A DNA stretch of 49,392 nt from an uncultured Lactobacillus sp. (lineage in GTDB: Bacteria > Bacillota > Bacilli > Lactobacillales > Lactobacillaceae). The stretch is from positions 1-49,392 of the forward strand of contig CALFSK010000075.1 of assembly GCA_937916845.1 (NCBI GenBank), written 5' to 3'. This document shows, one piece after another, positions 17,162 to 25,075 of this stretch. Under the pieces are notes generated by a model, which made no database searches, was not told where the DNA came from, and saw only the letters and a program-made list of their open reading frames with translations. The translations under genes and the position numbers were made by a program. How positions within the stretch are numbered: the stretch's first letter is position 1; each line of letters begins with the position of its first letter.

Positions 17162-18052
17162 ATGAAAGTATATTTAGTTGGACTTGGAAAAATGGGTTAT
17201 AATTTGGCACTTAATATGAAGGCTCATAAACATGAAGTTGTCGGATTCGATGTTAGTGCAGATGTATTAAAAAAAGCACAAGCAGATGGATTTGAGACCA
17301 TCGATACACTTGAACAATTGAAGAATGATTCAGAACGGAAAATTATTTGGGTAATGTTACCAGCCGGTAAGATTACTAATTCAACGTTATTTAAATTAGA
17401 AAAATTAGTAAATCCAAAGGACGTTGTCGTGGACGGTGGGAACTCAGATTATCATGAGTCAATGAAGCGAGCTGAAGAGTTCTCAAAGGTAGATGCTTAC
17501 TTTATGGATATTGGGACTTCGGGTGGTACTTACGGTGCATTGAACGGTGCAAGTTTCATGGTTGGCGGAAATGAAAGCGCTTATAAGTATATTGAACCCG
17601 TTTTAAATGATATGGCGGCTGAAGATGGGTTGTTGTATACCGGTAAATCCGGTAGTGGTCATTATCTTAAGGTAATCCATAATGCTATTTTACATTCTAT
17701 GATGGAAGTCATGGGTGAGGGATTTGACCTATTGCATGCTAGTCCATTTGACTACAACCTGAAAGATGTTGCTTATACTTGGAATAAATCCGCGGTAATT
17801 CGGGGTTGGCTAATGGAATTGATGTACCAAGCTTTGTCACAAAACAAGAAATTAGATGACGTAAGTACGGTAATTCATTCTAGCAGTGCTTGTGCGGATG
17901 CTTTGAAGTCCGCAATGGAACTGAATATTCCAATTCCAACGATTGGATTGACATTGGTTATGCGTCAGCGAACTCAGCAACAAGAAACGTTCAATGCACG
18001 GGTCATCAATTCCTTAAGAAAGGAGGTAGGCGGTTATCGGCCAGAAGCGTAA
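17162..18052 (+). CDS. 6-phosphogluconate dehydrogenase-like (short form)
   Basis: A 296-residue NAD(P)-dependent beta-hydroxyacid dehydrogenase related to the short, YqeC-type 6-phosphogluconate dehydrogenases. Visible motifs are GLGKMG (7-12), DGGNSDYHES (91-100), GTSGGTYGA (118-126) and the catalytic GHYLKVIHN with Lys170 and His173-Asn174. The start at 17162 follows AAAGGATG; an upstream TTG-type start is unlikely. Because it is co-operonic with a 3-keto-L-gulonate-6-P decarboxylase, it may oxidise C3 of an aldonate 6-phosphate and hand the 3-keto acid to UlaD. True 6-phosphogluconate decarboxylation is the alternative. Confidence 0.85.
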   Translation: MKVYLVGLGKMGYNLALNMKAHKHEVVGFDVSADVLKKAQADGFETIDTLEQLKNDSERKIIWVMLPAGKITNSTLFKLEKLVNPKDVVVDGGNSDYHESMKRAEEFSKVDAYFMDIGTSGGTYGALNGASFMVGGNESAYKYIEPVLNDMAAEDGLLYTGKSGSGHYLKVIHNAILHSMMEVMGEGFDLLHASPFDYNLKDVAYTWNKSAVIRGWLMELMYQALSQNKKLDDVSTVIHSSSACADALKSAMELNIPIPTIGLTLVMRQRTQQQETFNARVINSLRKEVGGYRPEA

Positions 18053-18113
18053 GCTCTTTTACTGGTATCGCATTCAGCATCAAAAAGGTAAGACCGTCTA
18101 CTGTTGGAATACG

Positions 18114-18341
18114 ATGATTAGCTATATACGAATATTCTTAATTTTAGCGGGCATTATACTTTGTGTACAAAATCATTATGTTATTGCGTTGATGGTGGTG
18201 CTAACGTACGGTGTAATCTATTTCTCGTACTTGCACAAAAACCATGACCTACTAGTTAAAATTCATCGAAAGGAATCAATTAGCAAGATTACGGGGTATC
18301 GGTATTCATTTCGAAAGCCTCTGGAAATCTGGGTTAAATGA
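18114..18341 (+). CDS. Small membrane protein, unrecognised
   Basis: Seventy-five residues from the ATG, with two hydrophobic helices (about 4-20 and 23-40) and a basic tail. I do not recognise a family. This ATG has no ribosome binding site. The frame stays open back to 18030 and reads a plausible basic-aromatic N-terminus. A strong AGGAGG (18021-18026) stands nine bases before an ATC codon at 18036, so the real protein may be 101 residues with a non-canonical start. It lies between the dehydrogenase and EIIA genes of one operon; a role at the permease is a guess. Confidence 0.55.
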   Translation: MISYIRIFLILAGIILCVQNHYVIALMVVLTYGVIYFSYLHKNHDLLVKIHRKESISKITGYRYSFRKPLEIWVK

Positions 18342-18403
18342 TTTGGTACGTTGCGGTGTAGGAAACCAGATGAGTAAGAGCATAAATTAAGGGTAGTGAG
18401 ACT

Positions 18404-18868
18404 ATGAGTGAAACGATGAATGATTTAATAAAAGCCAATATTAATTTGCGGGCTGATGTAAAAACGCGCAAAGAGGCATTGTATCAGATGAGCACTATGT
18501 TGGAAGCTAATGGGGTTGTTAGCGATAAAGATGCGTTTTATCAAGCTATCTTAGATCGTGAAGCCATTGGCCCAACTGGAATGGAAAATGGTATTGCAAT
18601 TCCACATGGTGAATCTGATGTTGTCAATGATGCTGCAATTGCCGTTTATAAGACGACGAGTGATTTGGAATGGGATAGCTTAGATGGAAAACCAATAAAA
18701 CTAATTTTCTTGTTAGTCGTTCCTACTAAGGATCGGAATGTGAACCATTTAAAAATACTATCGCATCTGTCGGCAGCGTTGACACACAAAGATGTGCAAC
18801 AAGCATTATTGGCGGAAAATGATGTAAACGAATTCAAAAAGATTTTAGAAAAATCAGGAGGAATGTAA
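18404..18868 (+). CDS. PTS fructose-family EIIA
   Basis: A 154-residue EIIA of the fructose/mannitol family. The motif GIAIPHGES contains the phospho-histidine His68. It takes phosphate from HPr and donates it to the separate EIIB encoded 3 nt downstream. EIIA, EIIB and EIIC are encoded as three separate proteins here. The substrate is unlikely to be fructose itself, given the UlaDEF enzymes in the same operon. Confidence 0.9.
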   Translation: MSETMNDLIKANINLRADVKTRKEALYQMSTMLEANGVVSDKDAFYQAILDREAIGPTGMENGIAIPHGESDVVNDAAIAVYKTTSDLEWDSLDGKPIKLIFLLVVPTKDRNVNHLKILSHLSAALTHKDVQQALLAENDVNEFKKILEKSGGM

Positions 18869-18870
18869 TT

Positions 18871-19191
18871 ATGTTAAAAATTGTTGGAGTTACTGCATGT
18901 ACTGTTGGTATTGCACATACCTATATGGCTCGAGAAAAGCTCGTTAATACTGCTGAAAAGTTAGGGATGGAAGCCCATATTGAAACTCAAGGTAGTGCCG
19001 GGATGGAAAATCAATTAACTGAAGAAGAAATTAAGAATGCAGATATTGTCATTATTGCAGCCGATGTAGCAATTACTGGTGAGGATCGCTTTAAAGGGAA
19101 GTCCGTAGTTAAAGTGCCGACTAATACTGCAATTCAAACTCCAGAAAGCTTATTACGTACTATTCAGAAGAAACTTCAAGTTGCCAAATAG
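18871..19191 (+). CDS. PTS fructose-family EIIB
   Basis: A 106-residue EIIB. The N-terminal strand and P-loop GVTACTVGIAHTYMA are diagnostic of fructose-type EIIB, with phospho-cysteine Cys10. It has an AGGAGGAATG ribosome binding site overlapping the EIIA stop region. It is co-translated with EIIA and followed by EIIC, and transfers phosphate to the sugar bound in EIIC. Confidence 0.92.
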   Translation: MLKIVGVTACTVGIAHTYMAREKLVNTAEKLGMEAHIETQGSAGMENQLTEEEIKNADIVIIAADVAITGEDRFKGKSVVKVPTNTAIQTPESLLRTIQKKLQVAK

Positions 19192-19230
19192 CATTTGATA
19201 GTACGTCATAAACTTAAGGGGTGATACGGA

Positions 19231-20295
19231 ATGTATCGGGATATATTTAAAATTGAGAACTTAAAGCGCCATTTTTTAAGCGGATTGTCTTACATGATTC
19301 CTCTTATCATCATGTCCGGATTCTGTACAGCCATTGCCCGTATTATAGGGGGTACAGATGTAAAAGGCTCGGTCGCATATTATTTGCTACAAGCAGGTAA
19401 TGCTGGTTTTTCAATTATGATTGCGGTGCTAGCTGCCGGAATTGGATACTCAATTGCTGGTAAGTCAGCAATTGCACCAGGTCTGTTAGGTGGATATTTG
19501 TCAACGGTTGTTAATGCCAGTTTCTTAGGCGGCATTATCGTTGGGATTACTTCAGGGATACTAGTTTTATGGTGTAACAGTTGGAAGGTACCTAAGACAG
19601 TAAAATCAATGATTCCGTTAGTTATTATTCCATTACTTGGTGGGATTATTGAGAGTTTATTAGTTATGTATGTCATTGGTCCTCCATTGGCAGCATTGAC
19701 GACATCTGCTGTTAAATTCTTTATGGGCATGAATCACGCATCTAGATTTGTACTTGGTTTCTTACTTGGTAGTATGACCGGGTTTGATATGGGTGGCCCA
19801 GTTAATAAAATTTCATTTGCTATTGTTACTGCATTCGCATCGTCTGGTGTTTGGGGACCAGCAGCTGGTAAAAACGTTGCTGCCATGGCGCCGCCACTTG
19901 GAATTGCATTATCTGTATTAGTCTTTGCACGTAAGAAGTATACGCAAGCCGATCGAGAAAATGCTAAGGCCGCGATTATTATGTCCATGTGCCAAGTTAC
20001 TGAAGGTGCGTTACCGTTTGCCTTTGCAGACCCTGTACGAGTCATACCATCAGTGGTGTTGGGATCAGGGATCGCCGATGGATTAATTTTATCATGGGGC
20101 GTAACGGTTCCATTGCTCTCGGGTGGGATATTTACAATTCCAGTCGCAAGTAATCCATTTCTTTACTTGGCTGCCTTATTAATTGGTGCTTGCATTACAG
20201 GAATCACGCTTTCGTTGCTCAAACCAAAGATTAAAGAGTCAACAAAAGCAGAAGATGTCAATGACGATTTAAATATTGATATTAATATTGAATAG
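19231..20295 (+). CDS. PTS fructose-family EIIC permease
   Basis: A 354-residue membrane permease with about nine helices. Family-typical segments are LSYMIPLIIMSGF near the N-terminus, SMTGFDMGGPVNK near 183-195, and the loop CQVTEGALPFAFADP near 255-270. The latter holds the conserved T-E-G-A-x-P motif used in substrate binding. It imports and phosphorylates the operon's substrate together with EIIA and EIIB. Confidence 0.92.
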   Translation: MYRDIFKIENLKRHFLSGLSYMIPLIIMSGFCTAIARIIGGTDVKGSVAYYLLQAGNAGFSIMIAVLAAGIGYSIAGKSAIAPGLLGGYLSTVVNASFLGGIIVGITSGILVLWCNSWKVPKTVKSMIPLVIIPLLGGIIESLLVMYVIGPPLAALTTSAVKFFMGMNHASRFVLGFLLGSMTGFDMGGPVNKISFAIVTAFASSGVWGPAAGKNVAAMAPPLGIALSVLVFARKKYTQADRENAKAAIIMSMCQVTEGALPFAFADPVRVIPSVVLGSGIADGLILSWGVTVPLLSGGIFTIPVASNPFLYLAALLIGACITGITLSLLKPKIKESTKAEDVNDDLNIDINIE

Positions 20296-20315
20296 AAGTT
20301 AGGAGATTGTGAGTT

Positions 20316-20954
20316 ATGACACGTCCAAATTTACAAATTGCTTTAGATCAAGATTCACTTGAAGATGCATTAGGAATTGTTAAGCAGGCAGGCCCTGAAG
20401 TCGATGTAGTTGAAGCTGGGACTATTCTACAACTGCAAGAGGGTGTTAAGGCAGTTCGTTGTTTGCGCCACATGTTTCCAGAAAAGATCGTTGTTTCTGA
20501 TACAAAATGTGCAGACGCAGGTGGGACTGTTGCAAAACACAGTGCTGATGCAGGTGCTAATTGGATGACGATGATTTGCTGTGCTACCATCCCAACTATG
20601 AAGGCGGCAAAAAAAGAATTAAAAGACTTGCAGGTTGAGTTATATGGTGACTGGACTTGGGAACAAGCAAAACAATGGCGTGAAATTGGTATTGATCAGG
20701 CGGTTTACCATCAAAGCCGAGATGCCTTGTTAGCAGGTGAAGTCTGGGGTGAAAAAGACTTATCAGTTGTTAAAAAGTTAATTGATATGGGATTTAAAGT
20801 GTCTGTTACTGGTGGATTAACAGTTGATACTTTGAAGCTTTTCAAGGGTGTACCAGTCTTTACGTTTATCGCTGGTCGTGCCATTACTGGTGCGGATGAT
20901 CCACATGCTGCTGCTAAAGCTTTACGTGATGAAATTACGAAGTATTGGGGCTGA
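20316..20954 (+). CDS. ulaD: 3-keto-L-gulonate-6-phosphate decarboxylase
   Basis: A 212-residue orotidine-decarboxylase-suprafamily enzyme. All active-site residues known for E. coli UlaD are present: Asp11, Glu33, the D-x-K-x-x-D set Asp62, Lys64 and Asp67, and His132 and Arg135 in VYHQSRDA. The phosphate site TGGLTVD and the IAGRAITG loop follow. It decarboxylates 3-keto-L-gulonate 6-phosphate to L-xylulose 5-phosphate. Hexulose-6-phosphate synthase is the related alternative, but the TGxW-like DWTWEQAKQWR segment favours UlaD. It is followed by ulaE after a 5-nt gap. Confidence 0.92.
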   Translation: MTRPNLQIALDQDSLEDALGIVKQAGPEVDVVEAGTILQLQEGVKAVRCLRHMFPEKIVVSDTKCADAGGTVAKHSADAGANWMTMICCATIPTMKAAKKELKDLQVELYGDWTWEQAKQWREIGIDQAVYHQSRDALLAGEVWGEKDLSVVKKLIDMGFKVSVTGGLTVDTLKLFKGVPVFTFIAGRAITGADDPHAAAKALRDEITKYWG

Positions 20955-20959
20955 GTTAA

Positions 20960-21823
20960 ATGTTAGGAATCTATGAAAAAGCTTTACCGCATCAAATGGA
21001 TTGGAATCAGAAGTTAGCGTTAGCCAAGTCTTTAGGTTTTGATTTCGTTGAAATCTCAATTGATGAAAGTGACGAACGGTTAGCGCGATTAGAATGGACA
21101 GATGAACAAATTGAAGAAGTTCATCGTGATATGATAAAAAATGATATTCCTCTGTTATCGATGTGTTTAAGCGGTCATCGGCGATTCCCACTTGGGTCCC
21201 ATTCAGCTGCAACACGGGAACATGCTTTAGAAATAATGCAGAGCGCTATCCGTTTAGCTTCTAAACTTGGTATTCGTAATATACAATTAGCCGGTTATGA
21301 TGTTTATTATGAAGACAAATCGACACTTACTCGGCAACTATTTATTGAAAATTTGAAAAAATGTGTTCAAATGGCCGAAAAGTATGAAATAATGTTATCA
21401 ATTGAGATTATGGATGATCCATTTATCAATTCAATTTCAAAAGTACAGCATTTGAAATCATTAATTCATAGTCCTTGGTTACAGGCGTATCCTGACATCG
21501 GTAATTTGACGGCATGGCCGGAAAATAACGTTGGATATGAATTGGAACACGGTATTGATAATATTGCTGCGGTACATCTGAAAGATACGTTACCTGTACG
21601 TGACGATTTTCCTGGAAAATTTAAAAATGTTCCGTTTGGTGAGGGTACTGTGGATTTTGTCGGTGACTTACGAATGTTGAAAGGTCTTGGATATCGGGGC
21701 CCGTACATGATTGAAATGTGGAGCGAAAATAGTGAATATCCTGTAGATGAAATTAAGCGTGCAAAAGCATTTATTGATGATGCTTTTAAAAAAGCAGAAA
21801 AGAGTGTGGATTTCAGTGCTTGA
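20960..21823 (+). CDS. ulaE: L-ribulose-5-phosphate 3-epimerase
   Basis: A 287-residue TIM-barrel epimerase (xylose-isomerase-like fold) converting L-xylulose 5-phosphate to L-ribulose 5-phosphate. Recognisable segments are LGIYEKALP at the N-terminus, [19 protein letters not shown] (about 27-45), [10 protein letters not shown] (about 112-121), and metal-ligand glutamates and histidines in IEIMDD, HLKDT and YMIEMWSE. It lies between ulaD and ulaF and overlaps ulaF by 8 nt, the usual order of ascorbate-type pathways. Confidence 0.92.
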   Translation: MLGIYEKALPHQMDWNQKLALAKSLGFDFVEISIDESDERLARLEWTDEQIEEVHRDMIKNDIPLLSMCLSGHRRFPLGSHSAATREHALEIMQSAIRLASKLGIRNIQLAGYDVYYEDKSTLTRQLFIENLKKCVQMAEKYEIMLSIEIMDDPFINSISKVQHLKSLIHSPWLQAYPDIGNLTAWPENNVGYELEHGIDNIAAVHLKDTLPVRDDFPGKFKNVPFGEGTVDFVGDLRMLKGLGYRGPYMIEMWSENSEYPVDEIKRAKAFIDDAFKKAEKSVDFSA

Positions 21824-22547
21824 ACAGTTGAAACAGGAAGTTTATGAAGCCAATATGCAGTTGCCTAAACTCAATTTAGTAACTTTTACGTGGGGAAATG
21901 TAAGCGGTATCGATCGCGATAAAGGGCTGTTTGTCATTAAGCCTAGTGGTGTAGCTTACGATAAACTCCGCCCAGAGGATATGGTCGTTGTTGATTTGGA
22001 TGGCAAAATTGTAGAAGGGAAATTGAATCCCTCTAGTGATACACCAACTCATGCCATTTTGTATCGCCAATTTCCGGATATTGGTGGGATTGTTCATACG
22101 CACTCGCCGTGGGCTGTTTCCTTTGCACAAGCGGGTATGGATATTCCCGCTTGTGGAACGACCCATGCAGATACCTTTTATGGCCCCGTACCTGTTACGC
22201 CAGGCCTGAGTAAGGAGCAAATCGAAGAAGATTACGAAGGAAATACTGGTCGTGTTATAGTGGATACTTTCGAAAAACGCCAGTTAGATACTGAAGCTGT
22301 ACCGGGAGTGTTGGTTCAAGATCATGGCCCATTTACTTGGGGTACTACCCCAGATAAGGCTGTTTATAATGCCAAGGTATTAGAAGTAGTTGCAGAGATG
22401 AGCTATCATACAATGCAACTTTCAGGACATGAAGATGTGTCCGTACCACAGTATCTTCTAGATAAGCATTATTATCGGAAACATGGCAATAACGCTTATT
22501 ATGGGCAAACCAATCCCAAGTCGATGACCCATGAACATAGTTTATAG
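21816..22547 (+). CDS. ulaF: L-ribulose-5-phosphate 4-epimerase
   Basis: A 243-residue AraD/UlaF class II aldolase-fold epimerase producing D-xylulose 5-phosphate. The GTG at 21816 gives the family-typical N-terminus (M)[16 protein letters not shown]; the long upstream in-frame extension is only overlap with ulaE. Motifs are [30 protein letters not shown], the zinc-binding HTHSPW and CGTTHAD, and HGPFTWG. The product enters the phosphoketolase pathway. It is the last gene of the operon, before a strong terminator. Confidence 0.9.
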   Translation: MLEQLKQEVYEANMQLPKLNLVTFTWGNVSGIDRDKGLFVIKPSGVAYDKLRPEDMVVVDLDGKIVEGKLNPSSDTPTHAILYRQFPDIGGIVHTHSPWAVSFAQAGMDIPACGTTHADTFYGPVPVTPGLSKEQIEEDYEGNTGRVIVDTFEKRQLDTEAVPGVLVQDHGPFTWGTTPDKAVYNAKVLEVVAEMSYHTMQLSGHEDVSVPQYLLDKHYYRKHGNNAYYGQTNPKSMTHEHSL

Positions 22548-22579
22548 ATAGATTATGAAACAAATTGTCGATAAATATG

Positions 22580-22626
22580 AAGCGCCCCATAATTGTTAGA
22601 TTCTCTCTAACAATTATGGGGCGCTT
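22580..22626. terminator. Strong bidirectional terminator
   Basis: A 20-bp perfect stem beginning AGCGCCCCATAAT (from 22581) with its complement ending at 22625. It separates the ulaF operon from the convergent HAD gene. Confidence 0.85.
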
Positions 22627-22678
22627 TGAATTGTATGGAATTTTACCTACTTCAAATTATGGTCAGAATTGAATAGGT

Positions 22679-23305
22679 CTATTCAGTCAACATTGAGAGT
22701 AAATCGTTGGGCGTCTTTGGCTGAAGTGTTGCAGTGGAGAAGTCTGTAGTGGGAAGAGCACCCCAGGTTGCACTGGCAAAGTCCATCTGAGCATCTTGAG
22801 CAGCTTGCATATCGTAGATGGTATCACCGACATAAATTGTTTCTGCTTTTACCAAATGATACTGATTAATCGCATATTCTAAGGGTGCCCCGTTAGGCTT
22901 ATGCTCTGTAGTTTTATCAGCAGTAACAATTATATTAGAAGATGTGATTTCTGGAAACGCACCGAGATCACTGTCAACTTCTGCAGCAGTTCGAGAAGTA
23001 ACAATCCCCGTGTTTAAGCCGGCGTTTTCCAGTTTCGACAGTAAGGGCTGAATACCAGTAAAGAAGGTCAATTCGTCCTTGTGTGCGCCAATTGCAGTGG
23101 TAAACTTTCTAGTGATTTCTTCAACGTGATCTAAGTTTAAGCGCTTTAAAATTTTGTCTGTGGGAATACCTACTAGTCCCCGGAGCGTTGACGTAGGAAC
23201 ATCATAACCGTATTCAGTGGTGATGCTGTGTAGGACGGTAGATGCAATGGATGCAGAATCAATCAATGTGTTGTCGACATCGAAAAGAACGTTTTTGTAT
23301 GTCAT
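22679..23305 (-). CDS. HAD-superfamily phosphatase (phosphoglycolate phosphatase-like)
   Basis: A 208-residue HAD hydrolase. Motif I DVDNTLIDS supplies the nucleophile Asp and acid/base Asp. A helical cap domain follows (about 18-85), then motif II Thr/Ser in GIVTSRT, motif III Lys in HKPNG, and motif IV GDTIYDMQAAQ. It probably dephosphorylates a small sugar phosphate or phosphoglycolate. It lies alone on the minus strand with AAAGGAC just upstream of its start. There is no clear functional tie to the neighbours, although phosphosugar detoxification is plausible in this setting. Confidence 0.85.
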   Translation of the reverse strand: MTYKNVLFDVDNTLIDSASIASTVLHSITTEYGYDVPTSTLRGLVGIPTDKILKRLNLDHVEEITRKFTTAIGAHKDELTFFTGIQPLLSKLENAGLNTGIVTSRTAAEVDSDLGAFPEITSSNIIVTADKTTEHKPNGAPLEYAINQYHLVKAETIYVGDTIYDMQAAQDAQMDFASATWGALPTTDFSTATLQPKTPNDLLSMLTE

Positions 23306-23831
23306 AAGAGAGTCCTTTCTAGAATCAATTTGGAATCGTTTGTATAAATTTTATTGTAACATGGATTATTCATGTAGAAGAACGAAGTAATGAAAGGATA
23401 CCTTTACTGGCAGGTATATTTCTTATTCCGGATTAGTTGTGTACGAAGCATGTACTTTGTATTGTTAATTCGTTGTTTATGACCTTATGAACTATATCAA
23501 ATTAACACGGAAGTTTTGCAATAAGAATATTTATTTTGATTGAAGTAGGCCTCAATACTCTGATACATAAATTTCTAAGTGACTAACTTGATTATAGATT
23601 TATCTACTAATTGTGAAGTAAAAGTTACTCAATTACATAATAGTTATTCTAGCCCTAGTTTAGTAAAATAAGATTGAATGGTCTAGGTGCATGTGTTAAT
23701 TTATAAGTGTAGAAAGAAAGCGGATACAAATTCATTGAGCGCCCACCCTAGGGGACGCTCAATCTTAGATAAGCTTTTGTAAGCGATTTCTGAGTCTGAT
23801 ATAATTTCGCTAAATTTTGAGGAGGTTCATT
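23306..23831 (+). promoter_or_regulatory. Intergenic region with promoter of the MFS/glycosidase operon
   Basis: No gene is seen in these 526 nt, which are AT-rich. Near the 3' end are a hairpin (23735-23762, stem TTGAGCG/CGCTCAA), a cre site (23778-23791) and a promoter with TTGTAA at 23777-23782, 17-nt spacing, and TATAAT at 23800-23805. Confidence 0.6.
23778..23791 (+). promoter_or_regulatory. cre overlapping the -35 of the MFS operon
   Basis: TGTAAGCGATTTCT matches the cre consensus except for the last base. It overlaps the -35 hexamer TTGTAA, a placement expected to give CcpA repression by occlusion of RNA polymerase. Confidence 0.7.
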
Positions 23832-25058
23832 ATGACAAACGCAAAGTCTGCACATAAAACAATGCTAAAGATTGGGATTCTGGCTGTCTCTCTAATGATT
23901 CAAGCAGCAAGTGCGATTTCGGTTGCTGTTACGGGGATGACTAAAAGTTTTAGTGGTCACAGCGCAACATCAGTTCAAGCTTTAGTCACAATTCCATCTT
24001 TTTCCATCATGCTGTTCATTCTTATTAGCAATTGGATTATTCGAGTGATTGGTAAGCGTAATACTGTTTTCCTGGGTACTGTTATTGCTCTAGTTGGTGG
24101 GATTGGTCCTGCATTTACAACTAATTTTCTAGTTATTGAAATTTTACGATTCTTATTTGGTGCTGGTACTGGTATTTACACTTCTTTATGTGTCAGCTTG
24201 ATTGGTGATTCGTTCGACGGAGATGAACAACGGAATCTGCTAGGATTACAATCTGCTATTGCAACGTTTGGTTCTAGTTTAGCGACATTTGTTGCCGGTT
24301 TACTGGTCGGGATTAGCTGGCAGAGTACTTATTTAGTTTACTTTATGTTATTACCAGTCATTATTCTATTTGCTATCGGATACCCCAAATCATCTAAAGC
24401 GGGTGACAACTCTGAATCAGATCAAGAAAAAACAACGACTGTAGCGGATAAAGCGTCACATAAACTACCACTCATGGTTATTATTGGAGTCTTAATTCTC
24501 TTTGTTTATTTCAATACTATTATGGCGCTATACACTAATTCAGGATTGGCATTACAGCAAATGAATATGAATGGTCAAGGAATGCTCGGAACAAGTTTGG
24601 CTGCTGCCGGCTTGATTGGCGGTGTCATTACGATGATGTATGGACCAATCTATAAAGCTTTAAAGCATGCGACTCCGATTGTGGTTTGTCTGTTAGGTGC
24701 AGTTGGCTTCTTCGGGATGGCAAACGCAAGTAATATGTGGATTTTCACGATTTGCATTGTGCTAGTTACTGCTACTACTTTATTAGTTCCCTATGTATAC
24801 GGTGTCATTATGGATAGTGTTCCTGAAAACTCTAAGAATTTCGCTATCTCAACTGCAATGGTTTTGAATAATTTAGGCGCCTACTTCTCACCATACACCT
24901 TGTCATTTTTGGGAAAAATGTTTAATCACACTGATCCAGTTGCTTCATTTGTAATCTGTGCGGGAATTATGGTAGTTCTAGCCGTTGTCTTGATGCTAGT
25001 TTTAATGGGACGCAGTACTAAAAAAGTCGATAAAAAGGATGTTACTGTAGCCAAGTAA
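23832..25058 (+). CDS. MFS transporter
   Basis: A 408-residue major facilitator with twelve predicted membrane helices split by a hydrophilic loop near residues 190-215 (SSKAGDNSESDQEKTT). The ATG at 23832 is chosen because GGAGG lies at 23821-23825; an upstream TTG is not needed. It is the first gene of an operon with an intracellular glycosidase and a ROK kinase, so it probably imports a glycoside by proton symport. The substrate is inferred only from this context. Confidence 0.85.
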   Translation: MTNAKSAHKTMLKIGILAVSLMIQAASAISVAVTGMTKSFSGHSATSVQALVTIPSFSIMLFILISNWIIRVIGKRNTVFLGTVIALVGGIGPAFTTNFLVIEILRFLFGAGTGIYTSLCVSLIGDSFDGDEQRNLLGLQSAIATFGSSLATFVAGLLVGISWQSTYLVYFMLLPVIILFAIGYPKSSKAGDNSESDQEKTTTVADKASHKLPLMVIIGVLILFVYFNTIMALYTNSGLALQQMNMNGQGMLGTSLAAAGLIGGVITMMYGPIYKALKHATPIVVCLLGAVGFFGMANASNMWIFTICIVLVTATTLLVPYVYGVIMDSVPENSKNFAISTAMVLNNLGAYFSPYTLSFLGKMFNHTDPVASFVICAGIMVVLAVVLMLVLMGRSTKKVDKKDVTVAK

Positions 25059-25075
25059 AATAGGAGGTTTGAACT

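Noticed and set aside
17572..17585. cre-like TGAAAGCGCTTATA inside the 6PGDH-like gene
   Set aside because: One mismatch at a key position and more than 400 nt into a second gene; chance match likely.
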